From positions 1-48,071 of the forward strand of contig NZ_LDJH01000016.1 of the NCBI RefSeq assembly GCF_001431525.1: a stretch of DNA of 48,071 nt. Reading direction: 5' to 3'. Made by a program: the position numbers and the translations under genes. The notes beneath the pieces are model-generated. The model had not been told where the DNA came from. It did no database searches and saw only the letters and a program-made list of their open reading frames with translations. Source of the stretch: Stenotrophomonas koreensis (GTDB lineage: Bacteria > Pseudomonadota > Gammaproteobacteria > Xanthomonadales > Xanthomonadaceae). This document shows positions 24,471-33,022 of this stretch, piece by piece (positions within the stretch are counted from its first letter, which is position 1; the number at the start of each line of letters is the position of its first letter).

Positions 24471-25160
24471 TCAGGCCGAGGTGGCCCTGGGAGGGCGGGC
24501 GCCAAACAGCGCGCTGCCGACCCGCACCAGGGTGGCACCGGTACTGACGGCCTGGGGAAAATCGGCGCTCATCCCCAGAGAGAGGGTATCCACCTGCGGG
24601 TAGCGCGCCTGCAACGCACGCTGGTGCGCGGCCATGGCCTGGAACGCCGGCAGTGACTGCGTCGGGTCGGTGTGCGGGCGCGGAATGGCCATCAGCCCGC
24701 GCAGCTGCAGCCGTGGCTGGGCGGCGATCAGCTCGGCCAGCGGCAGGATCTGCTCCGGAGCACAGCCATGCTTGCTGTCCTCGTCATCAATATTGACCTG
24801 GATCAGGACATTCAGCGGCGGCAGCGCGGGCGGACGATGGCGGGCCAGCGCGGCGACCAGCTTGGGGCGGTCAACGCTCTGCACCCAGTCAAAATGCCGG
24901 GCGGCCAGGTCGGCCTTGTTGGACTGCAGGTGGCCGATCAGGTGCCATTCCAGGCCCAGGCCGGCCAGCTCGCCGATCTTGTCCACCGCTTCCTGCACAT
25001 AGTTTTCACCGAAGGCGCGTTGCCCCTGCGCCGCCAGCGCGGCGATCGCACTGGCCGGCTGGGTTTTGGACACCGCCAACAACCGTGCCGGCGGCCGGCC
25101 GGTGGCCGCTGCCAGCTGCGCCAGCTGGGCCTGGATCGAAGACAGAGAACTGAGGGACAC
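24471..25160 (-). CDS. YggS/PLPBP family pyridoxal-phosphate homeostasis protein
   Basis: The product has 229 residues from the GTG at 25160. The PLP lysine is in LLAVSKTQPAS; GENYVQEAVDKI, WHLIGHLQSNK and LSLGMSADFPQAV are the family landmarks. YggS proteins bind PLP without known catalysis and affect amino-acid and vitamin B6 balance. A longer frame upstream runs over the pilT promoter region and has no family similarity. It is divergent from pilT, a widespread arrangement. Confidence 0.93.
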   Translation of the reverse strand: MSLSSLSSIQAQLAQLAAATGRPPARLLAVSKTQPASAIAALAAQGQRAFGENYVQEAVDKIGELAGLGLEWHLIGHLQSNKADLAARHFDWVQSVDRPKLVAALARHRPPALPPLNVLIQVNIDDEDSKHGCAPEQILPLAELIAAQPRLQLRGLMAIPRPHTDPTQSLPAFQAMAAHQRALQARYPQVDTLSLGMSADFPQAVSTGATLVRVGSALFGARPPRATSA

Positions 25161-25186
25161 GTTATTTCCAGCTTCCGGAAGGAGGC

Positions 25187-25231
25187 TATACTGCCGCCTG
25201 GGGACCATTCCTTCCAGCCAACGGCTATACA
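25187..25231 (+). promoter_or_regulatory. Candidate pilT promoter region
   Basis: Two -10-like hexamers, TATACT (25187-25192) and TATACA (25226-25231), lie in the 86-base gap between the YggS-type gene and pilT. -35 elements are weak for both. Confidence 0.35.
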
Positions 25232-25246
25232 GGGGATACAAAACAC

Positions 25247-26284
25247 ATGGATATCGCCGAACTCCTGGCGTTCTCGGTAAAGAACAAAGCATCCGACCTG
25301 CACCTGTCTGCAGGCCTGCCGCCGATGATCCGCGTGGATGGTGATGTCCGTCGCATCAACATCCCGGCGCTGGACCACAAGCAGGTGCACGCGCTGGTCT
25401 ACGACATCATGAGCGACAAGCAGCGCCGTGATTACGAGGAATTCCTCGAGGTCGACTTCTCCTTCGAGATTCCCTCGCTGGCGCGCTTCCGTGTCAATGC
25501 GTTCAACCAGAACCGCGGCGCCGGTGCGGTGTTCCGTACCATTCCCTCCGAGGTGCTGACCCTGGAAGACCTGGCCTGCCCGCCGATCTTCCGTGAGCTG
25601 ATCGAGCAGCCGCAGGGCCTGATCCTGGTCACCGGCCCGACCGGCTCGGGCAAGTCGACCACGCTGGCGGCGATGATCGACCACATCAACAAGAACGAAT
25701 ACGGCCACATCCTCACCGTCGAGGACCCGATCGAATTCGTGCACACCCCGCAGAAGTGCCTGATCAACCAGCGCGAAGTGCACCGTGATACCCACGGTTT
25801 CAACGAGGCGCTGCGCTCGGCCCTGCGCGAGGACCCGGACATCATCCTGGTCGGCGAGTTGCGTGACCTGGAAACCATCCGCTTGGCGCTGACCGCCGCC
25901 GAAACCGGCCACCTGGTGTTCGGCACCCTGCATACCAGCTCGGCGGCCAAGACCATCGACCGCATCATCGACGTGTTCCCGGCCGGCGAAAAGCCGATGG
26001 TGCGCTCGATGCTGTCCGAATCTCTGCGCGCGGTGATCTCGCAGGCGCTGCTGAAGAAGGTTGGCGGCGGCCGGATTGCCTCGCACGAGATCATGGTGGC
26101 CACCCCGGCCATCCGGAACCTGATCCGCGAGGACAAGGTCGCGCAGATGTACTCGGCGATCCAGACCGGCCAGGCGATGGGCATGCAGACCCTGGACCAG
26201 AACCTGCAGGACCTGGTCAAGCGCAGCCTGATCACCCGCAACCAGGCCCGCGAGTACGCCAAGGACAAGCGCATCTTTGAATGA
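25247..26284 (+). CDS. pilT: Type IV pilus retraction ATPase PilT
   Basis: The product has 345 residues. Walker A GPTGSGKST (130-138), Asp box VEDPIEF, Walker B VGELRD, His box GHLVFGTLHTSSA and the PilT C-terminal AIRNLIRE motif are all present. PilT is the hexameric motor that depolymerises pili in twitching. It is followed by pilU. PilZ is encoded 7.5 kb upstream. Confidence 0.97.
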   Translation: MDIAELLAFSVKNKASDLHLSAGLPPMIRVDGDVRRINIPALDHKQVHALVYDIMSDKQRRDYEEFLEVDFSFEIPSLARFRVNAFNQNRGAGAVFRTIPSEVLTLEDLACPPIFRELIEQPQGLILVTGPTGSGKSTTLAAMIDHINKNEYGHILTVEDPIEFVHTPQKCLINQREVHRDTHGFNEALRSALREDPDIILVGELRDLETIRLALTAAETGHLVFGTLHTSSAAKTIDRIIDVFPAGEKPMVRSMLSESLRAVISQALLKKVGGGRIASHEIMVATPAIRNLIREDKVAQMYSAIQTGQAMGMQTLDQNLQDLVKRSLITRNQAREYAKDKRIFE

Positions 26285-26294
26285 GCCAGGCAGG

Positions 26295-26316
26295 GCCTGC
26301 ACCTGGCGGTGCAGGC
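26295..26316 (+). other. Stem-loop between pilT and pilU
   Basis: GCCTGCAC and GTGCAGGC pair over 8 bp with a 6-base loop. No T run follows, so it may stabilise or cut the message rather than end it. Confidence 0.4.
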
Positions 26317-26362
26317 ACCTGGTTGGCAGCGCCGTTATTGCAGTCACTTGCCGGAGTAGCCC

Positions 26363-27493
26363 ATGAGCAGCCTCGACTTCACTTCCTTTCTCAAGCTGAT
26401 GGCGCACCAGAAGGCGTCGGACCTGTTCATCACCGCCGGCATGCCGCCGGCAATGAAGGTGCACGGCAAGATCAGCCCGATCACCCAGACCCCGCTCACG
26501 GCCCAGCAAAGCCGTGACCTGGTGCTCAACGTGATGAACCCCAAGCAGCGCGAGGAGTTTGAAAAGACCCACGAATGCAACTTCGCCATCGGCGTGGCCG
26601 GGGTGGGGCGCTTCCGTGTCAGCTGCTTCTACCAGCGCAACCAGGTGGGCATGGTGCTGCGCCGGATTGAAACGCGCATCCCGACCGTGGAAGAGCTCAA
26701 CCTGCCGCCGGTGATCAAATCGCTGGCGATGACCAAGCGCGGCATCATCCTGCTGGTCGGTGCCACCGGTACCGGTAAATCGACCACGCTGGCGGCGATG
26801 ATCGGCTACCGCAACCAGAATTCTTCCGGGCACATCATCACCATCGAGGACCCGATCGAATTCGTGCACAAGCACGCCGGCTGCATCATCACCCAGCGCG
26901 AGGTCGGCATCGATACCGACAGCTGGGAGGCGGCACTGAAGAACACCCTGCGCCAGGCCCCGGACGTGATCATGATCGGCGAGGTGCGCACCCGCGAGGG
27001 CATGGACCACGCCATCGCCTTTGCCGAAACCGGCCACCTGGTGCTGTGCACCCTGCATGCCAACAACGCCAACCAGGCGATGGACCGCATGATCAACTTC
27101 TTCCCGGAAGACCGCCGCAACCAGCTGCTGATGGATCTGTCGCTGAACCTGAAGGGCGTGGTCGCCCAGCAGTTGGTTCCCACCCCCGACGGCAAGGGGC
27201 GCAAGGCGGCGATGGAAATCCTGCTCGGCACCCCGTTGGTGCAGGACTACATCCGCGACGGTGAAATCCACAAGCTCAAGGAAGTGATGAAGGAATCGGT
27301 CCAGCTGGGCATGAAGACCTTCGACCAGAGCCTGTTCGAGCTGTACCAGGCCGGCGAGATCAGCTACGACGACGCGCTGCGCTTTGCCGACTCGCAGAAC
27401 GAGGTGCGCCTGCGCATCAAGCTGTCCCAGGGCGGCGATGCCAAGACCCTGGCCCAGGGCATGGACGGGGTGGAGATCGCCGAGCTGCGCTGA
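26363..27493 (+). CDS. pilU: PilT-like retraction ATPase PilU
   Basis: The product has 376 residues, about 30 longer than PilT at the C-terminus. Walker A is GATGTGKST (133-141), with IEDPIEFVH, MIGEVRTREG and GHLVLCTLHANNA boxes. The PilT-specific AIRNLIRE motif is missing, which fits PilU, the accessory motor that needs PilT. It begins 78 bases after pilT. A terminator lies 74 bases downstream. Confidence 0.96.
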   Translation: MSSLDFTSFLKLMAHQKASDLFITAGMPPAMKVHGKISPITQTPLTAQQSRDLVLNVMNPKQREEFEKTHECNFAIGVAGVGRFRVSCFYQRNQVGMVLRRIETRIPTVEELNLPPVIKSLAMTKRGIILLVGATGTGKSTTLAAMIGYRNQNSSGHIITIEDPIEFVHKHAGCIITQREVGIDTDSWEAALKNTLRQAPDVIMIGEVRTREGMDHAIAFAETGHLVLCTLHANNANQAMDRMINFFPEDRRNQLLMDLSLNLKGVVAQQLVPTPDGKGRKAAMEILLGTPLVQDYIRDGEIHKLKEVMKESVQLGMKTFDQSLFELYQAGEISYDDALRFADSQNEVRLRIKLSQGGDAKTLAQGMDGVEIAELR

Positions 27494-27566
27494 CGGCGCC
27501 GATTGTCCGCTGGCTTGCGGCCCTGGCCGCTTGCCCAGATCGGCCGGCTCATTTCGATGTGTTTAC

Positions 27567-27596
27567 CGGCGTCGGGTCCTGCCCGGCGCCGTTTTT
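27567..27596 (+). terminator. Rho-independent terminator after pilU
   Basis: A 10-bp stem (27567-27576 with 27582-27591, including one T-G pair) with a 5-base loop and TTTTT. Confidence 0.87.
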
Positions 27597-27931
27597 GTTG
27601 TGGCAGTGAGCGGCCGGCCGGCGTGTGGTACCAGGGGGTGGCCAGCGCCGGGTCATCGCTGCCGGCGGGACAGTTCACCGCATCGCAGCGGCGCCATCGC
27701 AGCGGCACCGCCGTCTGCAAGCCCGCGCAGGGCATGAGCTTGCGCGGTTTGCGCCGCTCCTGGGGCGAAGGCCGCCACGCCAGTGCAGGGCAGGGCATTC
27801 GCTGGTGGCACCGGGAATAAAGGCAGCCGTCGATGAGGGCGGCGGGCGGCGCCAGGTGTTAATGTGCGAGTGCAGCAAAATTGGTTGCAATTGTGTCTAA
27901 TACCCATCCCCCCGCGTACGATCCTGCTGGC
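27597..27931. other. 335-base gap between the pilU terminator and the YitT gene
   Basis: No credible gene. The left part is GC-rich with a tandem 14-base repeat (27681-27708). The last ~70 bases are less GC-rich (AAAATTGGTTGCAATTGTGTCTAA region, 27877-27900), suitable for a promoter of the YitT gene, with a TAATAC hexamer about 30 bases before its ATG. Confidence 0.5.
27681..27708 (+). repeat. Tandem 14-base repeat, two copies
   Basis: CATCGCAGCGGCGC is followed directly by CATCGCAGCGGCAC, one mismatch. Only two copies, in non-coding sequence. Confidence 0.7.
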
Positions 27932-28606
27932 ATGCCCGCGTCCGTTCCTCCGGCCGCCGATCCGGCCGTTGCTTCGACTCCGATCTCCCGTGTGCAGGTG
28001 CCTGGCAGCGGTCATGGCGTGATCGATGACCTCCAGGGCCTGCTGCTGGCGACCCTGGTCAGTTCGATGGGCCTGGCGATCCTGGCCCATGACAACCTGC
28101 TGGTCGGCGGCATGGCCGGGCTGTCGCTGTTGCTGCACTACCAGTTCGACTGGCCGTTTTCGCTGGTGTTCGTGCTCGGCAACCTGCCTTTCTACTGGCT
28201 TTCGATCCGCCGCATGGGCTGGGAATTCACCCTGAAGACCTTTCTTGCCGTTGCCGCCTGCGGGGCGCTGACCGACCTGCTGCCGCAATGGATCGACATC
28301 ACCTTCAGTGGTGACAGCGCGCTGATGTCGGCGGTGATCGGCGGCTGCCTGACCGGCCTGGGGATCTTGTTCTTTATCCGTCACCGCGCGTCACTGGGCG
28401 GGATCGGCATCCTGGCGATCTACCTGCAGCAGTCGCGTGGCTGGAATGCCGGCGTGTTCCAGCTGGTCTACGACCTGCTGCTGATGGCAGTGGCCTTGCT
28501 GGTGCTTCCGGCCAGCAACGTGGCCTACTCGGTGATCGGCGCGGTGCTGATCGGTATCGTGCTCGGCTTCAACCATCGTCCCGGGCGTTATCACGGGCGC
28601 TGCTGA
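27932..28606 (+). CDS. YitT family (DUF161) membrane protein
   Basis: The product has 224 residues with about five membrane helices after a 40-residue soluble N-terminus. The family markers are HDNLLVGGMAGLSLLLHY and, later, IRHRASLGGIGILAIYLQQ, which repeat the typical GG-xx-GL pattern. The C-terminal DUF2179 domain of longer family members is missing. Function is unknown; a transport role has been proposed for the family. ATG 27932 is chosen; an in-frame GTG at 27881 is possible. Its last 38 bases overlap the 3' end of tag on the other strand. Confidence 0.85.
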   Translation: MPASVPPAADPAVASTPISRVQVPGSGHGVIDDLQGLLLATLVSSMGLAILAHDNLLVGGMAGLSLLLHYQFDWPFSLVFVLGNLPFYWLSIRRMGWEFTLKTFLAVAACGALTDLLPQWIDITFSGDSALMSAVIGGCLTGLGILFFIRHRASLGGIGILAIYLQQSRGWNAGVFQLVYDLLLMAVALLVLPASNVAYSVIGAVLIGIVLGFNHRPGRYHGRC

Positions 28607-29141
28607 GCGTCTGCGCCCAGGGAGCACCGGCGGCAATGCTGCGTGCGTACTGTGGGCATTCCGGCACATGCGCCCCCGGCAGCCAGCCCAGGCTCATCAG
28701 GAATTCGCCGGTGATCTCCCCGCCGGTAAAGCGGAAGGTTTTCCGGAACAGCGCGACCCACGCCGGCTTGTCCAGCGGGTGGTGGTGCTGCAGCCAGGCG
28801 TGGAAACCACCGTGGCTCAGGCGCAGTTGCTGAATCACTTGGGCGTTGTGGATGGCGGCGGCGATCTTGAGCCGGTTGCGGATGATGCCCGGATCGCCCA
28901 GCAGCCGCTGCACCTGGGCCGGCCCGTAAGCGGCCACGCGATCGACATCAAAGCCGTCATAGGCACGCTGGAAGTGCGCACGCTTGGCCAGAATGGTCTG
29001 CCAGCTCAAGCCGGCCTGGTTGATTTCCAGCACCAGCCGTTCAAACAGCACCGGCTCCTGGTGCTGGACAAAGCCATATTCGTGGTCATGGTAGGGGCCA
29101 TGCAGGGCATGGCCGGGAGCAATCTGACAATAACTGGACAT
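28569..29141 (-). CDS. tag: DNA-3-methyladenine glycosylase I
   Basis: The product has 190 residues. Zinc ligands match E. coli Tag: Cys5, His18 (YHDHEYG) and the C-terminal His and Cys in HVPECPQY. The catalytic region is VLEINQAGLSWQTIL. Tag removes 3-methyladenine from alkylated DNA. The first helix start is slightly altered (SYCQIAPGHALHGPYH instead of a CGW-type start). It is convergent with and overlaps the YitT gene, and divergent from yqgE. Confidence 0.94.
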   Translation of the reverse strand: MSSYCQIAPGHALHGPYHDHEYGFVQHQEPVLFERLVLEINQAGLSWQTILAKRAHFQRAYDGFDVDRVAAYGPAQVQRLLGDPGIIRNRLKIAAAIHNAQVIQQLRLSHGGFHAWLQHHHPLDKPAWVALFRKTFRFTGGEITGEFLMSLGWLPGAHVPECPQYARSIAAGAPWAQTLSSARDNARDDG

Positions 29142-29185
29142 GAGTCTGCCGCCCCTGGGTACGGCCGAAAGCCATCGCAAGACGA

Positions 29186-29191
29186 TAGAAT
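29186..29191 (+). promoter_or_regulatory. Candidate -10 directly before yqgE
   Basis: TAGAAT ends 6 bases before the ATG at 29198. If used, the transcript would start at or next to the start codon and be leaderless. The -35 is weak. Confidence 0.35.
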
Positions 29192-29197
29192 GAACCC

Positions 29198-29764
29198 ATG
29201 TCTGCTTCTTCGCTCCATCTGGCCAACCATCTCCTGGTCGCAGCCCCCTCGCTGCAGCAGGAGCCCTTCGCCCGTGGCGTGGCGCTGATCTGCCAGCATG
29301 ATGCGCAAGGGGCGATGGCGGTGCTGGTCAACCAGCCTTCGGAGTACACCCTGGGCGAGGTCTTTGCCCAAATCGGCATCGACAGTGATGACCCTGCGCT
29401 GCAGGCGGTGCCGGTGCTCAATGGTGGCCCGGTGCACAGCGAACGTGGTTTTGTCATCCACGATGACGCGCGCGATTGGGGCTCGAGCCTGACCGTGGCC
29501 GATGGCCTGTACCTGACCACCTCGCGCGACATCCTGCAGGCGATGGCCCAGGGCAATGGCCCGCGCAATGTGGTGGTGGCGCTGGGCTGTGCCGGCTGGG
29601 GGCCGGGTCAGCTGGAGGCCGAGCTGGCCGAGAACAGCTGGCTGACCGTGCCGGCGGCCAGCTCGATCCTGTTCGATCTGCCCTTGGCCCAGCGCTGGCA
29701 TGGCGCGGCCAACCTGCTTGGCGTGGACATGACCCACCTGACCGACTACAGCGGCAGGGCCTGA
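29198..29764 (+). CDS. YqgE/AlgH family protein (DUF179)
   Basis: The product has 188 residues. Typical features are LANHLLVAAPSLQQEPFARGVALIC at the start, NGGPVHSERGFVIH in the middle and ALGCAGWGPGQLEAELAENSWL near the end. Function is unresolved; AlgH was named for an effect on alginate in Pseudomonas. It precedes ruvX (yqgF), the same order as in most gammaproteobacteria, and the spacing is 5 bases. Confidence 0.94.
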   Translation: MSASSLHLANHLLVAAPSLQQEPFARGVALICQHDAQGAMAVLVNQPSEYTLGEVFAQIGIDSDDPALQAVPVLNGGPVHSERGFVIHDDARDWGSSLTVADGLYLTTSRDILQAMAQGNGPRNVVVALGCAGWGPGQLEAELAENSWLTVPAASSILFDLPLAQRWHGAANLLGVDMTHLTDYSGRA

Positions 29765-29769
29765 AAACC

Positions 29770-30249
29770 ATGGGCACGATCGCCGCCGATGCCACGGTTC
29801 TGGGGTTTGATGTCGGCTCACGCCGCATCGGGGTGGCCATCGGCTCGGCGTTTGCACTGTCGGCGCGTGCCATTGCGGTGGTGGAAATCCCCGCCGCCGG
29901 GATTGACTGGGCGGCGCTGGACCGGTTGCTCGCCGAATGGCGGCCACAGGGCCTGGTGGTCGGTGACCCGCTGACCCTGGAAGGCGAGGACCAGCCCAAC
30001 CGCAAGCGTGCCCACGCCTTTGCACGCCAGCTGCTGGCCCGCTATGCGTTGCCGGTGGTGCTGGTGGATGAACGTTCTTCCTCCATCGAGGCGGCCCGTC
30101 GTTTCGCGCAGCAGCGCGCCGCCGGGCACAAGCGCCGGCGCGATGCGGCCAGCCTCGACGCGGTCGCCGCGGCGGTGATCATCGAGCGCTGGCTCGATGC
30201 CCCCGGCGATGCCACCCCGGTTTCCCTGGCTCCCCACGTCCCAACATGA
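29770..30249 (+). CDS. ruvX: Putative pre-16S rRNA nuclease / Holliday-junction-resolvase-like protein YqgF
   Basis: The product has 159 residues. The RNase H-like fold begins VLGFDVGSRRIGVAIG with the catalytic Asp, followed by VVGDPLTLEG (Pro-Leu variant of the usual sequence), VLVDERSSSIEA and a final DAASLDAVAAAVII. Family work supports a role in 16S rRNA 5' maturation. ATG 29770 follows yqgE closely, and the stop overlaps the pyrB ATG by 4 bases. Confidence 0.94.
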   Translation: MGTIAADATVLGFDVGSRRIGVAIGSAFALSARAIAVVEIPAAGIDWAALDRLLAEWRPQGLVVGDPLTLEGEDQPNRKRAHAFARQLLARYALPVVLVDERSSSIEAARRFAQQRAAGHKRRRDAASLDAVAAAVIIERWLDAPGDATPVSLAPHVPT

Positions 30250-31202
30250 CTGCCCAGCAATTGGATTCAAACGGCCGCCTTCGTCACCTGCTCACCCTGG
30301 AGGGGATGCCCCGTCCCGTTCTGGAGGATCTGCTGGAAAAGGCCCAGGCCTGCCACGACAGCGCCATCGGGCGCGCGCAGGACGGTCGTCAGGCCCTGGC
30401 CGGTACGGCCGTGTGCACGCTGTTCTTCGAGCCGTCCACCCGTACCCGCTCCTCCTTCACCCTGGCCGCCCAGCGTCTGGGGGCCGATGTGATGTCCTTC
30501 GATGCCTCCACCTCCTCGGCCAAGAAGGGCGAGACCGATACCGACACCCTGCGCAACCTGGAAGCGATGGGCGTGCGCGGCTTCGTCATCCGCCACCCCG
30601 ACGACGGCGCGGTGGCGCGCCTGGCCGGCGTGGTCCAGCCCGGCACCTGCCTGCTCAATGCCGGTGATGGCCGTTCCGGCCACCCGACCCAGGGCCTGCT
30701 GGACATGCTGACCATCCGCCAGGCCAAGGGCGCGGATTTTTCCGCGCTCAAGGTAATGATCGTCGGCGATGTGAAGCACTCGCGGGTGGCGCGTACCGAT
30801 CTGCACGCGCTGCGCGCCCTCGGGGCCGGAGAAATCCGCGTCTGTGGTCCGGCCAACCTGCTGCCCGGGGCCGATGACCCGGTACTGGCCGGCTGCACCG
30901 TGGGCGATGACTTCGATGCGATGCTCGACGGGGTCGATGTGCTGATGATGCTGCGTCTGCAGCACGAGCGCATGAGCGAGGGCCTGGTGCCGTCGCTGGA
31001 GGCCTACCACGCGCGCTGGGGGCTGACTGCCGAGCGCCTGCGCCGGGCCGCCTCCGGCGCCATCGTGATGCATCCGGGCCCGATCAACCGCGGGGTGGAG
31101 GTCACCGACGAGGTCGCCGATGGGTCCCAATCCTGGATCCTTCGCCAGGTAGCCAACGGCGTGGCCGTACGCATGGCCGCGTTGCAGGCCCTGCTGGGCT
31201 GA
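30246..31202 (+). CDS. pyrB: Aspartate carbamoyltransferase, catalytic subunit
   Basis: The product has 318 residues. The carbamoyl-phosphate site STRTRSSF (64-71) and the HPTQGLLD aspartate-side motif are intact. It makes carbamoyl-aspartate in pyrimidine synthesis. It ends the yqgE-ruvX-pyrB unit; no pyrI or pyrC follows. This matches the order in Xanthomonads and Pseudomonas. A terminator lies 28 bases after the stop. Confidence 0.97.
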   Translation: MTAQQLDSNGRLRHLLTLEGMPRPVLEDLLEKAQACHDSAIGRAQDGRQALAGTAVCTLFFEPSTRTRSSFTLAAQRLGADVMSFDASTSSAKKGETDTDTLRNLEAMGVRGFVIRHPDDGAVARLAGVVQPGTCLLNAGDGRSGHPTQGLLDMLTIRQAKGADFSALKVMIVGDVKHSRVARTDLHALRALGAGEIRVCGPANLLPGADDPVLAGCTVGDDFDAMLDGVDVLMMLRLQHERMSEGLVPSLEAYHARWGLTAERLRRAASGAIVMHPGPINRGVEVTDEVADGSQSWILRQVANGVAVRMAALQALLG

Positions 31203-31229
31203 GCGGGAAGCCGCTGCTGCGCACACAGT

Positions 31230-31255
31230 ACAAAGGCGCCGACAGGCGCCTTTGT
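31230..31255. terminator. Bidirectional terminator after pyrB
   Basis: An 11-bp stem ACAAAGGCGCC/GGCGCCTTTGT with a GACA loop; A-rich on one side and T-rich on the other. It lies between pyrB and the convergent zinc-ribbon gene. Confidence 0.8.
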
Positions 31256-31274
31256 CATTGCCGGGCGGAGGGTG

Positions 31275-31541
31275 TCAGTGCCCGCGGCTGGCGAATGCTT
31301 CCAGCAGGGCAAGCTGTTCAATGGCCTCGGCATGCCCGGCAGCGGCGGCGGCCTGGACCTGCGCCAGGTCCGGGTGGCTGACCACCAGCAGCAGGCACTC
31401 GCATTGCGGGCAGCTGTATTCGCTCTGCTCGCGGTGCGGCTCCAGGCTCATGCCCACGCTGTCGCCTTCCCATTCGCAGGCCGGGCAGGCCTGGCGCTGG
31501 TCACGCCAGGCGCTGAAGTAGTTGTCGATCATCCGGGTCAT
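31275..31541 (-). CDS. Small zinc-ribbon protein
   Basis: The product has 88 residues. Two cysteine pairs (CPAC and, about 26 residues later, CPQC) would bind one zinc. The C-terminal half is Ala/Glu-rich and helical. No family name can be assigned. The ATG at 31541 is 5 bases after the mgtE stop, so it is probably co-transcribed and translationally coupled. A longer frame on the same reading runs into mgtE antisense-free coding sequence and is not used. Confidence 0.75.
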   Translation of the reverse strand: MTRMIDNYFSAWRDQRQACPACEWEGDSVGMSLEPHREQSEYSCPQCECLLLVVSHPDLAQVQAAAAAGHAEAIEQLALLEAFASRGH

Positions 31542-31546
31542 CGTCG

Positions 31547-32908
31547 TTACTGCAGCAAGATGGCGGTGGCCAGGCCGAGGAAGGAGAAAAAGCCGATCAC
31601 ATCGGTCACCGCGGTGACCACCACGGTGCCGGCGACGGCCGGATCGACATTCATCCGTTTGAGCAGCAGTGGCAGCAGCACCCCGGCCAGCGCCGCGGCA
31701 CAGAAGTTGATGATCAGCGCCAGGGCAATCACCAGCATCAGCAGGGCACTGCCGAACCAGGCCCAGGCAATCAGGCCGACGATGCCGCCGATCAGGACAC
31801 CATTGATCAGTGCAACCCGCAGCTCCTTCCACAACAGGATGCGCGCATTGCTGGAGCCGACCTGGCCCAGGGCCAGACCACGCACCATCAGGGTCAGCAC
31901 CTGCACCGCGGCATTGCCACCGATGCCGGCCACGATCGGCATCAGGATGGCCAGGGCCACCACCTTTTCCAGGGTCACCTCGAACTGGCCGATCACCGTG
32001 GCGGCCAGGAACGCGGTGGCCAGGTTGATGCCCAGCCAGACAATCCGGCCACGCACCGCGCGCTTGATCGGCGAGAACAGGTCTTCCTCCTCGTCCAGGC
32101 CGGCCGCGCCCAGCGCCTGGTGCTCGGCTTGCGAACGGATGATGTCGACCACGTCATCGATGGTGATGCGGCCGAGCAGGATGTTGTTCTCATCCACCAC
32201 CGGTGCCGAGACCCAGTCATGGTCGGAGAACTGCCGTGCCACTTCCTCGGCGCTCTCGTTGACGTCGATGGCCGGCTGCTCATCGTCGATCAGGCGGTTG
32301 ATCGCGGTGGTGTCCTCGTGGGTCACCAGCGAGGCCAGCGATACCCGGCCCAGGTACTGGTGGCGGCGGCTGACCACGAACAGATGATCGGTGTGGTCGG
32401 GCAGTTCGCCGCGCAGGCGCAGGTAGCGCAGCACCACATCGACATTGACATCGGCGCGCACGGTGACCACGTCCGGGTTCATCAGGCGGCCGGCGGTGTC
32501 CTCGGCATAGGACAGCACCTGCTCCAGACGCTCGCGGTTCTCGCGGTCCATCGACTTGAGCACTTCATCGATGACCGTATCGGGCAGGTCCTCGACCAAG
32601 TCGGCCAGGTCGTCGATGTCCAGGTCTTCGACCGCGGCGACAATTTCGTCCGGGTCCATCTCGGCCAGCAGGCTCTCGCGCACCTCGTCGCCGACATGCA
32701 GCAGCACCTCGCCATCATCTTCGGCGTCGACCAGGCCCCAGACCACCTCGCGCTTGCCCGGCGGCAGGGATTCGAGCAGGTTGCCGATCTCGGCCGGGGC
32801 CAGGGTATTGATGAGACGACGGACCGGACCAAGGCGACCGCTGTCCAGGGCATCGGAAAGCATTCGCAGCTGGCGTGCGGTTTTGTCGTGGCGTACAGCT
32901 TCGGCCAT
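31547..32908 (-). CDS. mgtE: Magnesium transporter MgtE
   Basis: The product has 453 residues. An N-terminal superhelical MgtE_N domain (to about 135) is followed by two CBS domains (about 140-265, with YLGRVSLASLV and ILLGRITIDDVVDII) and five membrane helices (about 290-450) with PIVAGIGGNAAVQVLTLMVRGLALGQV. MgtE is a Mg2+ channel closed by Mg2+ binding to the CBS domains. It lies at the end of the PTS block, 114 bases after ptsI, an arrangement known from Xanthomonads. Confidence 0.96.
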   Translation of the reverse strand: MAEAVRHDKTARQLRMLSDALDSGRLGPVRRLINTLAPAEIGNLLESLPPGKREVVWGLVDAEDDGEVLLHVGDEVRESLLAEMDPDEIVAAVEDLDIDDLADLVEDLPDTVIDEVLKSMDRENRERLEQVLSYAEDTAGRLMNPDVVTVRADVNVDVVLRYLRLRGELPDHTDHLFVVSRRHQYLGRVSLASLVTHEDTTAINRLIDDEQPAIDVNESAEEVARQFSDHDWVSAPVVDENNILLGRITIDDVVDIIRSQAEHQALGAAGLDEEEDLFSPIKRAVRGRIVWLGINLATAFLAATVIGQFEVTLEKVVALAILMPIVAGIGGNAAVQVLTLMVRGLALGQVGSSNARILLWKELRVALINGVLIGGIVGLIAWAWFGSALLMLVIALALIINFCAAALAGVLLPLLLKRMNVDPAVAGTVVVTAVTDVIGFFSFLGLATAILLQ

Positions 32909-33022
32909 GCGCGGTTCCCGGAGTGGATCGTGGGCCGACAGGGATCAGGCTGCGGCATCGGTACAGGACTTGCTGCCGGCATTATCCTCCGGCTGGCGCA
33001 GCCTGCCCAGCCCTGGCTGGGT

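Noticed and set aside
24938..27271. 777-codon open frame on - strand
   Set aside because: Antisense to pilT and pilU, which have full catalytic motifs. His/Asp/Gly-rich translation without a family match.
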